54,008 bases of DNA from JABFSM01 sp052389555 (GTDB lineage: Bacteria > Gemmatimonadota > Gemmatimonadetes > Gemmatimonadales > GWC2-71-9): contig JBQTHV010000090.1 in the NCBI GenBank assembly GCA_052389555.1, positions 1-54,008 of the forward strand, in the 5' to 3' direction. Positions 25,876 to 35,447 of the stretch are shown here, piece by piece (within the stretch, counting starts at the first letter, position 1; every line of letters begins with the position of its first letter). Below the pieces are notes generated by a model. That model made no database searches and was not told where the DNA came from. It was given only the letters and a program-made list of their open reading frames with translations. The translations under genes were made by a program, and so were the position numbers.

Positions 25876-25928
25876 GATCGGCACGAACTCGCGCTCTGCC
25901 GGTCCCACGTACACCTGCCGCGGGCGGG
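25864..25928 (-). pseudogene. Duplicated 3' fragment of gltA
   Basis: Read on the minus strand, this ends RPRQVYVGPAEREFVPIESR and a stop, almost identical to the C-terminus of the intact citrate synthase (RPRQIYTGPAEREFVPIESR). Similarity stops abruptly at about 25928, where speA-derived sequence begins. It is the left-hand trace of the tandem duplication, not a gene. Confidence 0.85.
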
Positions 25929-26039
25929 CTCGAGGGCTACACTTCCCCGGAAGGGGAAGTTCCGATTGAAGCGGCGGTCGGCTCGAACGGCGACGGCCCC
26001 CTACCGGCGTCCCTCGAGAACCGCTTGACGGTGGCTTGA
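25926..26039 (+). pseudogene. Duplicated 3' fragment of speA
   Basis: Read on plus, LEGYTSPEGEVPIEAAVGSN matches the SpeA C-terminus LEGYTYLEGELPIDQAVGPN. It begins at GGGCTCGAGG, which is 24511 in the intact gene. It then reads GPLPASLENRLTVA and stops, lacking the heptamer-encoded tail of the intact gene. It is a remnant from the duplication breakpoint. Confidence 0.85.
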
Positions 26040-26083
26040 CGCTCACGACGCATCCTCCCGCAGGTCTCGGGGAGGAGGCTATC

Positions 26084-27206
26084 ATGAGTGCCTACGTAGT
26101 TGAGCTCGCCAGGCTCATTCCAGTAGCGGTACTGGGTGCCCTGGCCGGGTGTGGTGGCGGATTACTTGAACCTTCCGGTCCCGCCCCAGACGAGTCCTTC
26201 CCGGAGAGCCACGGCCGGCTGATCGGACCAGCAGCGAGCGGGCCGGGGTTTAAGCTACGATGGTCGGCTGACGGAAGCTTCCTCACATTTGTCTCGAACA
26301 GCTGGTCGGCCGCCTATGCCTGGGAGGCTTCGACGGGAGTGTCTCGGTTGCTTTATCAGGCTCCCGGGCAGGTTCCCCAGGTGGATTGCATCTTCGATGC
26401 TCAATTCACGTCGGATGGAGAGGAGTTCTATACCCTAGCCCGTCCCGTCGGTCCCGCTAGTGTTGTCGTGCGGCGGCACCAAGCCTCTGGAGAGACTGTC
26501 GAGACCTATTCCTATAGTGGCGATCTCGTTGCACAGCTTGGGGGTGCGCTTCTCATTGCGCCGAGCCAGCCCGCTGCGGCATTCGTCGCCGGTGGACGCC
26601 TCTATCTCACTCGGCGGGGTGCTGAGCCGGTCGCTTGGGGTGAGGGTTGCAATGGGCTCATGACCTTCTCGCCGGATGAGCAACAAGTGGTGTGTGTGAC
26701 ATCATCCGGCGTCCCCCCCAGGAACCTTGCAATCTTTCCTGGCCCCACGATGCTAAACCTGCCGACAGAGGCAACGACTTGGCCTGTTTCTCTCCGCTGG
26801 GACGATACCGGCGTCAGGGTGTTGTACTGGAACGTGGGCTCTCCCATTCAACTCCGCCTCTACCAGGCGAGCACTGGTGCTTCCGCTACCCTTGCGACGC
26901 TTCAGGCCCGGGAGTTTGCGAGGGATGTCTTCTCCTGGGCGCGGGAAGGCGCCAGGGTGGCCTACTGGACGACGTACGAGGTCCCACCATCCCGCGGACA
27001 AGCTCCAGGCCCTGCTCTATGTGCTGGATGTGGAGTCTGGGACGGTGAGGCGAGTCGCGGTTCACACCTTACCTCGAGATTATTGCCCTCTCGGGGGGCT
27101 CTGCCTTCCTCCCCCGAATGGAGGCGGGGGACTCGCCCTTTCTCCGGATGGGTCAACCCTTGCCTATGTGGTGAACAACAGCCTGTATGTGCTCAAGATC
27201 CCCTAG
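26084..27206 (+). pseudogene. Predicted lipoprotein, tandem copy 2, frameshifted
   Basis: Starts at ATG 26084 with GGGGAGGAGG upstream; lipobox GALAGCGGG. It parallels copy 1 for about 300 residues (for example WTTY at the end of the aligned part). Near 26985-27000 the stretch after ACGTAC is 19 bases long where copy 1 has 30, a net loss of 11 that shifts the frame. The proper C-terminus (KLQALLYVLDVESG, then ALSPDGSTLAYVVNNSLYVL) continues in another frame to 27206. Translated as is, it would run on to 27376, into sequence antisense to gltA. Either a decayed copy or a sequencing indel. Confidence 0.75.
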
Positions 27207-27241
27207 ATCCCACCGAGTTACCGACCTACCGACTCGCAATC

Positions 27242-27252
<11 letters not shown>
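27207..27252. repeat. TACCGAC short repeat, copy 2
   Basis: The counterpart of 25829-25875. It lies between the second lipoprotein copy and the gltA stop. Confidence 0.65.
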
Positions 27253-28559
<1,307 letters not shown>

Positions 28560-28567
<8 letters not shown>

Positions 28568-28955
28568 GGTTGCTCGGCAGGGTGATGGTGCAGGCGGTCT
28601 CGAACCCGCCGCGCAGGTGGTAGATCGTCTTCACGGTGAGCCGTCGCGGCGCGAGCAGCCGGAACAGGTCCTGGGCAATGCGCGCGGTGGCGTGCTCCTG
28701 AAAGATTCCGACGTTGCGGAAACTCACGATGTAGTACTTGAGGCTCTTGAGCTCGACGCACTTCCGGTCGGGCACATAGCTCACGATGAGGCGGGCGTAG
28801 TCCGGTAACCCGCTATAGGGGCAAACCGCCGAAAACTCGCCGGTCTCGGTGACGATTTCCTGTTGCGGGCCGTGGTAGTCGAAGGTCTCGAGCACCGCCG
28901 CGTCGATGTGCTCGGGTCCGACGAACGGAATGGTTTTCCCCTCAGCGATCGCCAT
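28560..28955 (-). CDS. queF: NADPH-dependent 7-cyano-7-deazaguanine reductase
   Basis: Reduces preQ0 to preQ1 in queuosine synthesis. A 131-aa, YkvM-type unimodular enzyme. FSAVCPYSGLPD contains the nucleophilic Cys and Asp; CVELKSLKYYIVSFRN, then EHATARI, complete the signature. It overlaps gltA by 8 bp and is separated from queC/queE by about 9 kb. Upstream lies a CTCACCT array and the acyl-CoA dehydrogenase gene on the same strand. Confidence 0.95.
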
Positions 28956-28996
28956 GGCTACCGGTCAGCCGCTATCACGAATCCCAATCTAATCGC

Positions 28997-29055
28997 CCCT
29001 CTCACCTCTTACCTTTCACCTCTTACCTCTCACCTCTTACCTCTCACGTCTCACC
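28997..29055. repeat. CTCACCT/CTTACCT heptamer array
   Basis: About eight 7-bp units in one orientation. The array encodes the terminal VRRER and stop codon of the acyl-CoA dehydrogenase and fills the space before queF. Confidence 0.9.
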
Positions 29056-30899
29056 AGCCCTGCCTCCAGCCAGGCTTCCTCGCCCCGGAGGACCCGCTGG
29101 GCGAGACGGTAGGTGCGATCATCGTCGTTATCGAACACGCTGGCGAACAGGTGCTTCACCTTTCGGCGGCTCAGCCGGCTCACCAGGTCGGCCATCTCGA
29201 TGGGACCCCGGTCCGCCGGGTCGCGCTTCGCCATCATGACCGCCCGACTGCACGAGGCGCTGACGGCGAGCAGCTCGGCCCCCACATCCACCAGCCGGAA
29301 GAGCACGGCTTGCTTCTTCTCGAGCTTGGGACCGAAGCGAACCATCGCCTGGAACGTGGTCCGGGCGAGCTTCCGCGAGGCCCGGTTCACGAACCGCATG
29401 TGCCGCGCAAGCCGGCCGAACTCGCGATAGCGGGGCCAGCGCCCCCAGCCGAGCCACTGCATCGGATACCAGCCGGAGTAGTAGGCCGCGGCCCGGAGCA
29501 AGGCACCCAGCTTTTCCCCCGTCGAGGCCTTCGGATTCACCAGGCCGCCGGCGATGCGGAGATGGGTGTCCACCGCCTCCCGCGCGATGAACAGCCGCAT
29601 GATCTCGCTGGAACCCTCGAACAGCAGGTTGATCCGCCAGTCCCGCATCATTCGCTCGACCGGATCGGGGCGCTCGCCGTGGGCCCGGAGCGACTCGGCG
29701 GTCTCGTACCCGCGGCCTCCCTTGATCTGGAGGCAGTCGTCCACGATCCGCCAGCCGACCTCGGTGTTGTACAGCTTGGCCATCGCGGCCTCGAGTCGGA
29801 TGTCCGTGTTAGGGCGGTCCGCGAGCAGGCAGCCCAGGTCGGCGATCGAGTCCATCGCGAACGTCTCCGCTGCCATCCGGCCCAGCTTCTGGGCGATGGC
29901 GTCGTGCTTCCCGACCGGGGCGCCCCACTGCACCCGCTCCGCAGCCCATATCCTCGCGATCTCGACGGCGCGCTTCGCTCCTGCCGCGCAGCCCGCCGGG
30001 ATCGTCAGTCTGCCCGTGTTCAGCGTGATCAGTGCGAGCTTGAGGCCCTTACCTTCCTCCCACAGCAGGTTCTCGACGGGGACCTTCACGTTGGTGAACC
30101 GGATGATCCCGTTCTCGATCGCGCGGAGTCCCATGAACCGGAGCCGCTGCACCACCTCGACCCCAGGCCAATCGGTCTCGACGATGAATGCGGTGATTCG
30201 CTTGGGTCCGGTCCGTGCCATCACGACCATCAATTCGGCGACGGTCCCATTGGTGATCCAGAGTTTCTCCCCGTTGATGATCCAGTGCCGCCCATCCTCA
30301 CTCAGTCGGGCCGAGGTGGAGAGTCCTGCGGGATCGCTGCCGACGCCCGGCTCGGTCAGCGCGAACGCGGTGATGGCTCCCTTGGCGATGCGGGGGAGAT
30401 ACTTCCGCTTCTGTTCTTCGGTGCCGAACAGCTTGAGGGGGACCGGTACGCCGATCGACTGACTGGCCGAGAGGAGAGCGGTGAGACTCCCGTCCCAGCT
30501 CGTCACCAGGGCGATGGCACGGGCATACATGAGCTGGGACAGCCCTAACCCGCCGTACTCCTCCGCGATCTTGATTCCGAAGGCACCCATCGCCTGAAGC
30601 TCCCGCACGATTTCCGGCGGAATCTGGCCCTCGCGGTCGATGCGGTCGCTGTCGACCTTCTCGCGAAGAAAGCGCTCGAGCCGCTCCAGGAAGGGCTGGG
30701 CCCTGGCGACCTGTTCCGGGGTCGGCTCGGGGAAGGGATGGATGAGGTCGAGCCGGAGCCGCCCCTCGAACAGCTCCTTGACGAAGCTGGCGCGCCACTC
30801 CTGCTCGCGCGCCGCCTCGGCGAGGTCCCGGGCTTCCTGGGCGGTGGCGGGCGGGGCCGGCTCGGCGGCGGAGGCAGGGCGGGCGATCACGTCGGTCAT
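29037..30899 (-). CDS. Acyl-CoA dehydrogenase with long C-terminal extension
   Basis: FAD enzyme introducing a 2,3-double bond into acyl-CoA. It has 620 aa from ATG 30899; the frame is open to 31160, but that part overlaps the TetR gene. Core motifs: FALTEPGVGSDPAG (FAD/substrate), WITNG, LQIKGGRGYE, and catalytic Glu in LLFEGSSEIMR. The extra roughly 190 C-terminal residues resemble the VLCAD/ACAD9 group. The start overlaps the TetR stop by ATGA, so the regulator probably controls its own operon. The last codons and stop lie in a repeat array. Confidence 0.93.
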   Translation of the reverse strand: MTDVIARPASAAEPAPPATAQEARDLAEAAREQEWRASFVKELFEGRLRLDLIHPFPEPTPEQVARAQPFLERLERFLREKVDSDRIDREGQIPPEIVRELQAMGAFGIKIAEEYGGLGLSQLMYARAIALVTSWDGSLTALLSASQSIGVPVPLKLFGTEEQKRKYLPRIAKGAITAFALTEPGVGSDPAGLSTSARLSEDGRHWIINGEKLWITNGTVAELMVVMARTGPKRITAFIVETDWPGVEVVQRLRFMGLRAIENGIIRFTNVKVPVENLLWEEGKGLKLALITLNTGRLTIPAGCAAGAKRAVEIARIWAAERVQWGAPVGKHDAIAQKLGRMAAETFAMDSIADLGCLLADRPNTDIRLEAAMAKLYNTEVGWRIVDDCLQIKGGRGYETAESLRAHGERPDPVERMMRDWRINLLFEGSSEIMRLFIAREAVDTHLRIAGGLVNPKASTGEKLGALLRAAAYYSGWYPMQWLGWGRWPRYREFGRLARHMRFVNRASRKLARTTFQAMVRFGPKLEKKQAVLFRLVDVGAELLAVSASCSRAVMMAKRDPADRGPIEMADLVSRLSRRKVKHLFASVFDNDDDRTYRLAQRVLRGEEAWLEAGLVRRER

Positions 30900-31579
30900 T
30901 GCGCGCTGGCCAGTCGGGTAAAGGTTGCCCCCGCCCCTTCGCGCAACGCGCCGAGCAGCAGGGTGGTGATGTGGCGCTTCCGCTGTTCCGCGAACTTGGG
31001 TGCAGCCGGATCGAGCCCGACCGCTTTGAGGAAGGTCTGATCGTGGACGATCGGGAACCAGGTCAGCGCGACCAGAGACAAGAGGAGATGCGCGGCTTCG
31101 GCGGTATCCGAGATATCGAGGCCGAGCTCCTGTCGGAACGCGGCGAGCGCTTCGTACCACACTGCGGCGCGCAGTGGCATCCCATCGAGCACGGTGCGGC
31201 TGGAGAGCGCCTCGCGTTCGATCAAGCGAACAAAGTTGGGCCGCGCCGCGATGAAGTCGGCGTAGTCGGCAACGGCGCCGGCCAGAATGACGTCAGGAGT
31301 TTGCCCACTGGCGAGCGCGCGCTCCCTGCCTTCGCGGACCGCGCGTCGCACGTCCTCGAAGCAACGTTCGAGCACCGCACGGTGAAGGGCGGCCTTGGAG
31401 CCGAAGAAATAGCCGGGGGTTCCCCGGGAGACGCCAGCCAGGCGACCGACCTCCGCCAGCGAGGTCGCCTCGAACCCCCGCTCGGCGAAGAGTCGCTCGG
31501 CGGCGGCGAGGACGGCGGCCCGGGTGCGCGCAGCATTTCGCGCCGGATCGCGTCGTTTGGGTTTGGTGTTGCGAGCCAT
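30896..31579 (-). CDS. TetR family transcriptional regulator
   Basis: A 227-aa regulator from ATG 31579; a TTG at 31633 would add 18 residues but crosses the candidate operator. The N-terminal helix-turn-helix is RTRAAVLAAAERLFAERGFE, then SLAEVGRLAGVSRGTPGYFFGSK. The C-terminal ligand domain includes RPNFVRLIEREAL. Translational coupling to an acyl-CoA dehydrogenase suggests it senses an acyl-CoA or fatty acid; this is inference from context. Confidence 0.9.
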   Translation of the reverse strand: MARNTKPKRRDPARNAARTRAAVLAAAERLFAERGFEATSLAEVGRLAGVSRGTPGYFFGSKAALHRAVLERCFEDVRRAVREGRERALASGQTPDVILAGAVADYADFIAARPNFVRLIEREALSSRTVLDGMPLRAAVWYEALAAFRQELGLDISDTAEAAHLLLSLVALTWFPIVHDQTFLKAVGLDPAAPKFAEQRKRHITTLLLGALREGAGATFTRLASAQ

Positions 31580-31613
31580 CTCGGGTATCCCCAATCGCTG
31601 GGGGGTGCTCAGG

Positions 31614-31640
31614 ACTTGCTTGCTGACCAGCAAGTTAGTC
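31614..31640. promoter_or_regulatory. Candidate TetR operator
   Basis: CTTGCT (31619-31624), four bases GACC, then AGCAAG (31629-31634) form a perfect 6-bp inverted repeat about 40 bases upstream of the TetR start. Size and position suit an autoregulatory TetR site. There is no direct proof. Confidence 0.45.
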
Positions 31641-31696
31641 AGGCAAGGCTCCCCTTCGCAAGCAGCCCCCCGAACCGCCCGCTCCTCCTGAGCGAC

Positions 31697-31725
31697 TTGC
31701 CGCGGCTCCAGCGGGCTGCTAGAGT
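31697..31725 (+). promoter_or_regulatory. Candidate promoter of the rib operon
   Basis: TTGCCG (31697-31702), a 17-base spacer, then TAGAGT (31720-31725). Transcription would begin near 31732, about ten bases before the FMN aptamer. This is the best sigma-70-like match in the 333-base gap between TetR and ribD. Confidence 0.5.
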
Positions 31726-31741
31726 AGGATCACAGCAGACC

Positions 31742-31876
31742 TTCGGGGCAGGGTGAGCCGGCGCGGTGTTCATGCCGGCAATTCCCGATCGGCGGTAGAG
31801 CCCGCGACCCCCGCGAGAGCGGGACTGATCCGGTGAGAGTCCGGAGCCGACGGTATAGTCCGGATGGAAGAAGGTC
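31742..31876 (+). ncRNA. FMN riboswitch (RFN element)
   Basis: Conserved blocks appear in order: TTCGGGGCAGGGTGAG, AATTCCCGATCGGCGGTA, AGCCCGCGA, GATCCGGTGAGAGTCCGGA, GCCGACGGTATAGTCCGGAT. These are the hallmarks of the six-helix FMN-sensing aptamer that precedes riboflavin genes. It lies upstream of ribD on the same strand and is followed by a hairpin and an intrinsic terminator, so FMN binding should end transcription early. Confidence 0.97.
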
Positions 31877-31882
31877 AGAGGA

Positions 31883-31906
31883 GGAGTCCGGAATGTTCCG
31901 GACTCC
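31883..31906 (+). promoter_or_regulatory. Perfect hairpin in the FMN riboswitch expression platform
   Basis: GGAGTCCGGAA and TTCCGGACTCC are perfectly complementary around a two-base centre. The hairpin lies between aptamer and terminator and is a likely antiterminator or switching element. Confidence 0.6.
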
Positions 31907-31921
31907 GGCCCTTTGCCTTTC

Positions 31922-31956
31922 GCGCCCCGGCAGGTCGAACCGGGGCGCTTGTTTTT
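31922..31956 (+). terminator. Rho-independent terminator of the rib leader
   Basis: GCGCCCCGG (31922-31930) pairs with CCGGGGCGC (31940-31948), followed by TTGTTTTT. It ends 10 bases before the ribD start, with the ribosome-binding GGTGGGGA in between, consistent with FMN-controlled attenuation. Confidence 0.85.
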
Positions 31957-31966
31957 GGTGGGGAGT

Positions 31967-33106
31967 ATGGGCACCGAGTCCGTGGACGACAGCAGGATGA
32001 TGGCCGAGGCCCTGGACTTGGCCCGGCGGGCGGCCGGGCGAACCAGTCCTAACCCGCTGGTGGGTGCCGTCGTCGTCGCCGATGGGCAAGTGATCGGCCG
32101 GGGGTTCCATGCCCGCGCGGGAGACGCCCATGCCGAGATCCTGGCGCTCCGCGAAGCCGGCGGGGCCGCCCGGGGGGCCACGGTGTATGTGACCCTCGAG
32201 CCCTGCCATCATCAGGGGAAGACCGGGCCCTGCACCGAAGCGTTGATCGGGGCGGGGATCCGCAGGGTGGTGGTGGCTATGCCCGATCCCGACTCGCAAG
32301 TGAATCATCGGGGTCTTGCTCGACTTCGGGAGGCCGGGCTCCGAGTCGAATTGGGCCTGCTCCGAGGGGAAGCCGAGCGGGTTAACGAGTTCTATCTCAA
32401 GCATCGCCGGACCGGGCTGCCGTTCGTCGCCCTCAAGTGGGCGATGAGCCTCGACGGGAAGATCGGAGCCCGCCGGGGTAGTGCGACCGCCATCACGGGC
32501 CCGGCGGCGCGGCGCTACGCCCACGAGCTCCGCAATCGCTACGACGCCGTCCTCGTCGGGGTCGGGACGGTGCTGGCCGACAATCCTGAACTCACCTGCC
32601 GGCTGCCGGCAGATTCGGTTCCTCCGCCCCGGAATCCGCTGCGCATCATCGTGGACTCGCGCCTCCGAACCCCGCTCGATGCCCGAGTGGCGCAGATCGC
32701 CACCGCCTCGACCCTGATTGCTGCGACAGCCGGTGCGCCGAAGCATCGGATCGAAGCCCTGCGCCGTGCCGGGGTGGAGGTCCTGGTGCAAGCTGCCGAC
32801 TCGGACCGCGTGGACCTGTCCGCCTTGATGGCCGAGTTGGGGCGTCGAGGTCTCCTGAGCGTGCTCGTCGAAGGCGGGGGAACCATCAATGCCGCCATCC
32901 TGGGTGCCGGCCTGGCCGACAAGGTCATCGCGCTGATCGCTCCCCGCCTCATCGGAGGGACTCCGCCGGCCGCCCCAACCCCTCTGGATGGTGCGGTGTC
33001 TCCCGAGGTGGGAGCGGCCCTCCGGCTTCATGACGTCACGGTCAGCCAGCTCGGCGACGATCTCGCGGTCGAGGGCGACCTAACCCGCAACGAGAGCCAT
33101 GTTTAG
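31967..33106 (+). CDS. ribD: Bifunctional riboflavin deaminase/reductase
   Basis: Second and third steps of riboflavin synthesis. It has 379 aa from ATG 31967, preceded by GGTGGGGA; an 18-codon upstream extension would start inside the terminator. The deaminase zinc site is AHAEILAL plus EPCHHQGKTGPC. The reductase domain starts near FVALKWAMSLDGKIG and includes VLVEGGGTINAAIL. It overlaps ribE by 8 bp and is under the FMN riboswitch. Confidence 0.96.
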   Translation: MGTESVDDSRMMAEALDLARRAAGRTSPNPLVGAVVVADGQVIGRGFHARAGDAHAEILALREAGGAARGATVYVTLEPCHHQGKTGPCTEALIGAGIRRVVVAMPDPDSQVNHRGLARLREAGLRVELGLLRGEAERVNEFYLKHRRTGLPFVALKWAMSLDGKIGARRGSATAITGPAARRYAHELRNRYDAVLVGVGTVLADNPELTCRLPADSVPPPRNPLRIIVDSRLRTPLDARVAQIATASTLIAATAGAPKHRIEALRRAGVEVLVQAADSDRVDLSALMAELGRRGLLSVLVEGGGTINAAILGAGLADKVIALIAPRLIGGTPPAAPTPLDGAVSPEVGAALRLHDVTVSQLGDDLAVEGDLTRNESHV

Positions 33107-33782
33107 CGGGATCGTGGAGGGAGTCGGCAAGGTGCGCCGGCTAGCCGCGATCGGTGCGAGCGCCCGGCTCCGGGTCCACTCGGGTGTGCTCCTCATGGAT
33201 GCCCGGGTCGGAGACAGCATCGCGGTGAGCGGGGTGTGTCTCACGATAGCAGCTACCACCGGTCCGGAGTTCGAGGCCGATCTCTCAGTCGAGACCATTC
33301 GACGGACCACGCTGGGCGGTCTCACTCCCGGCGGACTGGTCAACCTCGAGCGACCACTCCGGCTCGATCAACGGATCGGCGGCCACGTTGTCCAGGGTCA
33401 CGTCGATGGGGTCGGGACCATCGCCGTGCTCCGCCGGAACGGCCAGGAGGCCTGGATGGAGATCCGGCTGCCGGATGGGTTGCGACCCTACGTCGTCGAA
33501 AAGGGCTCGGTCGCAGTGGATGGGGTGAGCCTCACGATCGCAGAGGTCAGCAGTACCGGCGCGATCGGTATCGCGTTGATCCCGCACACCATTGCCGTAA
33601 CGACGCTGGGGCAATGTGGCCCGGGTGACGGTGTCAACCTCGAAGTGGACGTGCTGGCCAAGTATGTAAGCAGGTACCTGAAGGAATTGACTCACGAAGG
33701 GAAGGGATATGACCGAGTTCGCAACGATCGAAGAAGCGATCGCGGACCTCCGGGCGCGACGGATGCTCATCGTCGTCGATGA
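33099..33782 (+). CDS. ribE: Riboflavin synthase, alpha subunit
   Basis: Dismutates two lumazines to riboflavin. It has 227 aa with two barrel repeats: MFSGIVEGVGKV at the N-terminus and GGHVVQGHVDGVGTI near residue 92. SVAVDGVSLTIAEV is the second-domain substrate loop. It is longer than the usual 195-220 residues because the C-terminus reads through the first 74 bases of ribBA in another frame and ends in a basic, unconserved tail. Confidence 0.95.
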   Translation: MFSGIVEGVGKVRRLAAIGASARLRVHSGVLLMDARVGDSIAVSGVCLTIAATTGPEFEADLSVETIRRTTLGGLTPGGLVNLERPLRLDQRIGGHVVQGHVDGVGTIAVLRRNGQEAWMEIRLPDGLRPYVVEKGSVAVDGVSLTIAEVSSTGAIGIALIPHTIAVTTLGQCGPGDGVNLEVDVLAKYVSRYLKELTHEGKGYDRVRNDRRSDRGPPGATDAHRRR

Positions 33783-34908
33783 CGAAGGCCGCGAGAACGA
33801 GGGAGACCTGGTACTGGCGGCCGAGCACGCTACCGCCGAAGCGATCAACTTCATGATGCGGCATGGTCGAGGTCTTATCTGCGTTCCCTTGACGGCCACA
33901 CGGTGCGACGAGCTTCGACTTCCCGGCATGACCGCAGAGAACACCTCGAAGCATGGCACTGCCTTCACGGTATCCGTGGATGCTCGCGACGGCGGCACGG
34001 GAACCTCCGCCTCGGACCGGGCCCGGGCTATCCGGATCTTGGCCGGGGAGGGCGGCCCTGACGATCTCCTGAGGCCTGGTCACGTGTTTCCGCTCCGTGC
34101 CGCTCCCGGAGGGGTGCTCGAGCGGAGCGGTCACACCGAAGCCGTGGTGGACTTGCTGCGTCTGGCCGGCCTCCGGCCCGCGGGGGTCATTTGCGAAATC
34201 GTGCGCGAGGATGGCGCGATGGCCCGGCTTCCCGAGCTGCGAAGGATGGCCAGCCAGTTTGGCCTCAAGATCCTGCCGGTCCAGAGCCTCGTGCGGCATC
34301 GGCTTCGGACCGAGCGACTGGTACGGCGCTCTGCGGAAGCGCGTCTCCCCACTGATCAGGGCGAATTCACCGCCTTCACCTACACCAACACCGTGGACCT
34401 CGCGCATCACCTGGCGCTCGTGAAGGGAGCGGTCAATGATGGCACGCCGGTGCTGGTGCGGATTCACTCGGAGTGCCTGACTGGTGAAGTCTTCGGCTCC
34501 CTGCGCTGCGACTGTCGAGAGCAGCTCCACGAAGCCCTTCGGATGATTGCGCAGGAGGGACGGGGCGTCCTGGTGTACCTGCGGCAGGAAGGGCGTGGCA
34601 TCGGGCTCGACAACAAGATCCGAGCCTACGCGCTTCAGGATCACGGCAGCGACACGGTGGAAGCCAACCAGCTGCTGGGATTTCCACCTGATCCGCGCGA
34701 CTACGGCATTGGCGCACAGATTCTGGCCGAGCTGGGTATCGGGGCAGTTCGCCTGCTCACCAACAATCCGCTGAAGCAGGCCGGCCTCGAGGGGTACGGC
34801 ATCCAGGTCGTTGAACGAATTCCACTCGAGGTTGCGCCCAACCGTGAGAACTACGAGTACCTGCGGGCCAAACGGGACCGGCTCCGCCATCTGCTGAGCC
34901 TGGGATAG
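33709..34908 (+). CDS. ribBA: Bifunctional DHBP synthase / GTP cyclohydrolase II
   Basis: Makes both precursors of lumazine. It has 399 aa. The N-terminal RibB domain has VVDDEGRENEGDL and HVFPLRA. The C-terminal RibA domain has zinc-binding SECLTGEVFGSLRCDCREQ and LRQEGRGIGL. GAAGGGAAGGG precedes ATG 33709. It overlaps the ribE 3' end by 74 bp, and ribH starts 5 bases after its stop. Confidence 0.97.
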   Translation: MTEFATIEEAIADLRARRMLIVVDDEGRENEGDLVLAAEHATAEAINFMMRHGRGLICVPLTATRCDELRLPGMTAENTSKHGTAFTVSVDARDGGTGTSASDRARAIRILAGEGGPDDLLRPGHVFPLRAAPGGVLERSGHTEAVVDLLRLAGLRPAGVICEIVREDGAMARLPELRRMASQFGLKILPVQSLVRHRLRTERLVRRSAEARLPTDQGEFTAFTYTNTVDLAHHLALVKGAVNDGTPVLVRIHSECLTGEVFGSLRCDCREQLHEALRMIAQEGRGVLVYLRQEGRGIGLDNKIRAYALQDHGSDTVEANQLLGFPPDPRDYGIGAQILAELGIGAVRLLTNNPLKQAGLEGYGIQVVERIPLEVAPNRENYEYLRAKRDRLRHLLSLG

Positions 34909-34913
34909 GCGGT

Positions 34914-35426
34914 GTGGCCGTGACCCCGACCGGTGCACCCACGAGCTCCGCCACCTATCGCGGCGGCGACGACGCGACCGGGCTTGCCTTCGGGATCGTG
35001 GTGAGCCGCTACCACGAATACATCACCCAACGCCTGCTCGAGAGCGCCCAGGCCGTCCTGGTCGAGCGGGGTTCCGCGCGAGTGGACGTGGCTTGGGTCC
35101 CGGGGGCGCTCGAGATTCCACTCGTGGCGCGCCAGCTCGCCGCGACCGGTTCCTACGATGCGGTCATCTGCCTCGGTTGCGTCATCAAGGGTGAGACCCT
35201 GCACTTCGAGCTGGTCGCTCACCACGCCGCCACCGGCGTGAGAGAGGCCGCGATGAGCACTGGGGTACCCGTGATCAACGGTGTGCTGGCGCTGTTCGAT
35301 CCTGCCCAGGCAGTTGCGCGCATCGGCGGGAAGGAGAACCGCGGCGAGGAGGCGGCCCGAGCGGGTATTGAGATGGCGAACCTGAGGCGCGCACTCCGCA
35401 CTGCTTTTCGCACCGGCGCCGGCTAG
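34914..35426 (+). CDS. ribH: 6,7-dimethyl-8-ribityllumazine synthase
   Basis: Builds lumazine, the substrate of riboflavin synthase. It has 170 aa from GTG 34914; a second GTG lies 6 bases on. Motifs: FGIVVSRYHEYITQRLLESA, WVPGALEIPLVA, CLGCVIKGETLHFELVAHH with the catalytic His, and NGVLAL. NRGEEAARAGIEMANL closes the domain. Last gene of the rib operon. Confidence 0.96.
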   Translation: MAVTPTGAPTSSATYRGGDDATGLAFGIVVSRYHEYITQRLLESAQAVLVERGSARVDVAWVPGALEIPLVARQLAATGSYDAVICLGCVIKGETLHFELVAHHAATGVREAAMSTGVPVINGVLALFDPAQAVARIGGKENRGEEAARAGIEMANLRRALRTAFRTGAG

Positions 35427-35447
35427 CGGAGTACTTACATTCCCGCC

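Noticed and set aside
30900..31160. N-terminal extension of the acyl-CoA dehydrogenase
   Set aside because: It overlaps the TetR gene; ATG 30899 with an ATGA overlap and family-like sequence after it is the better start.
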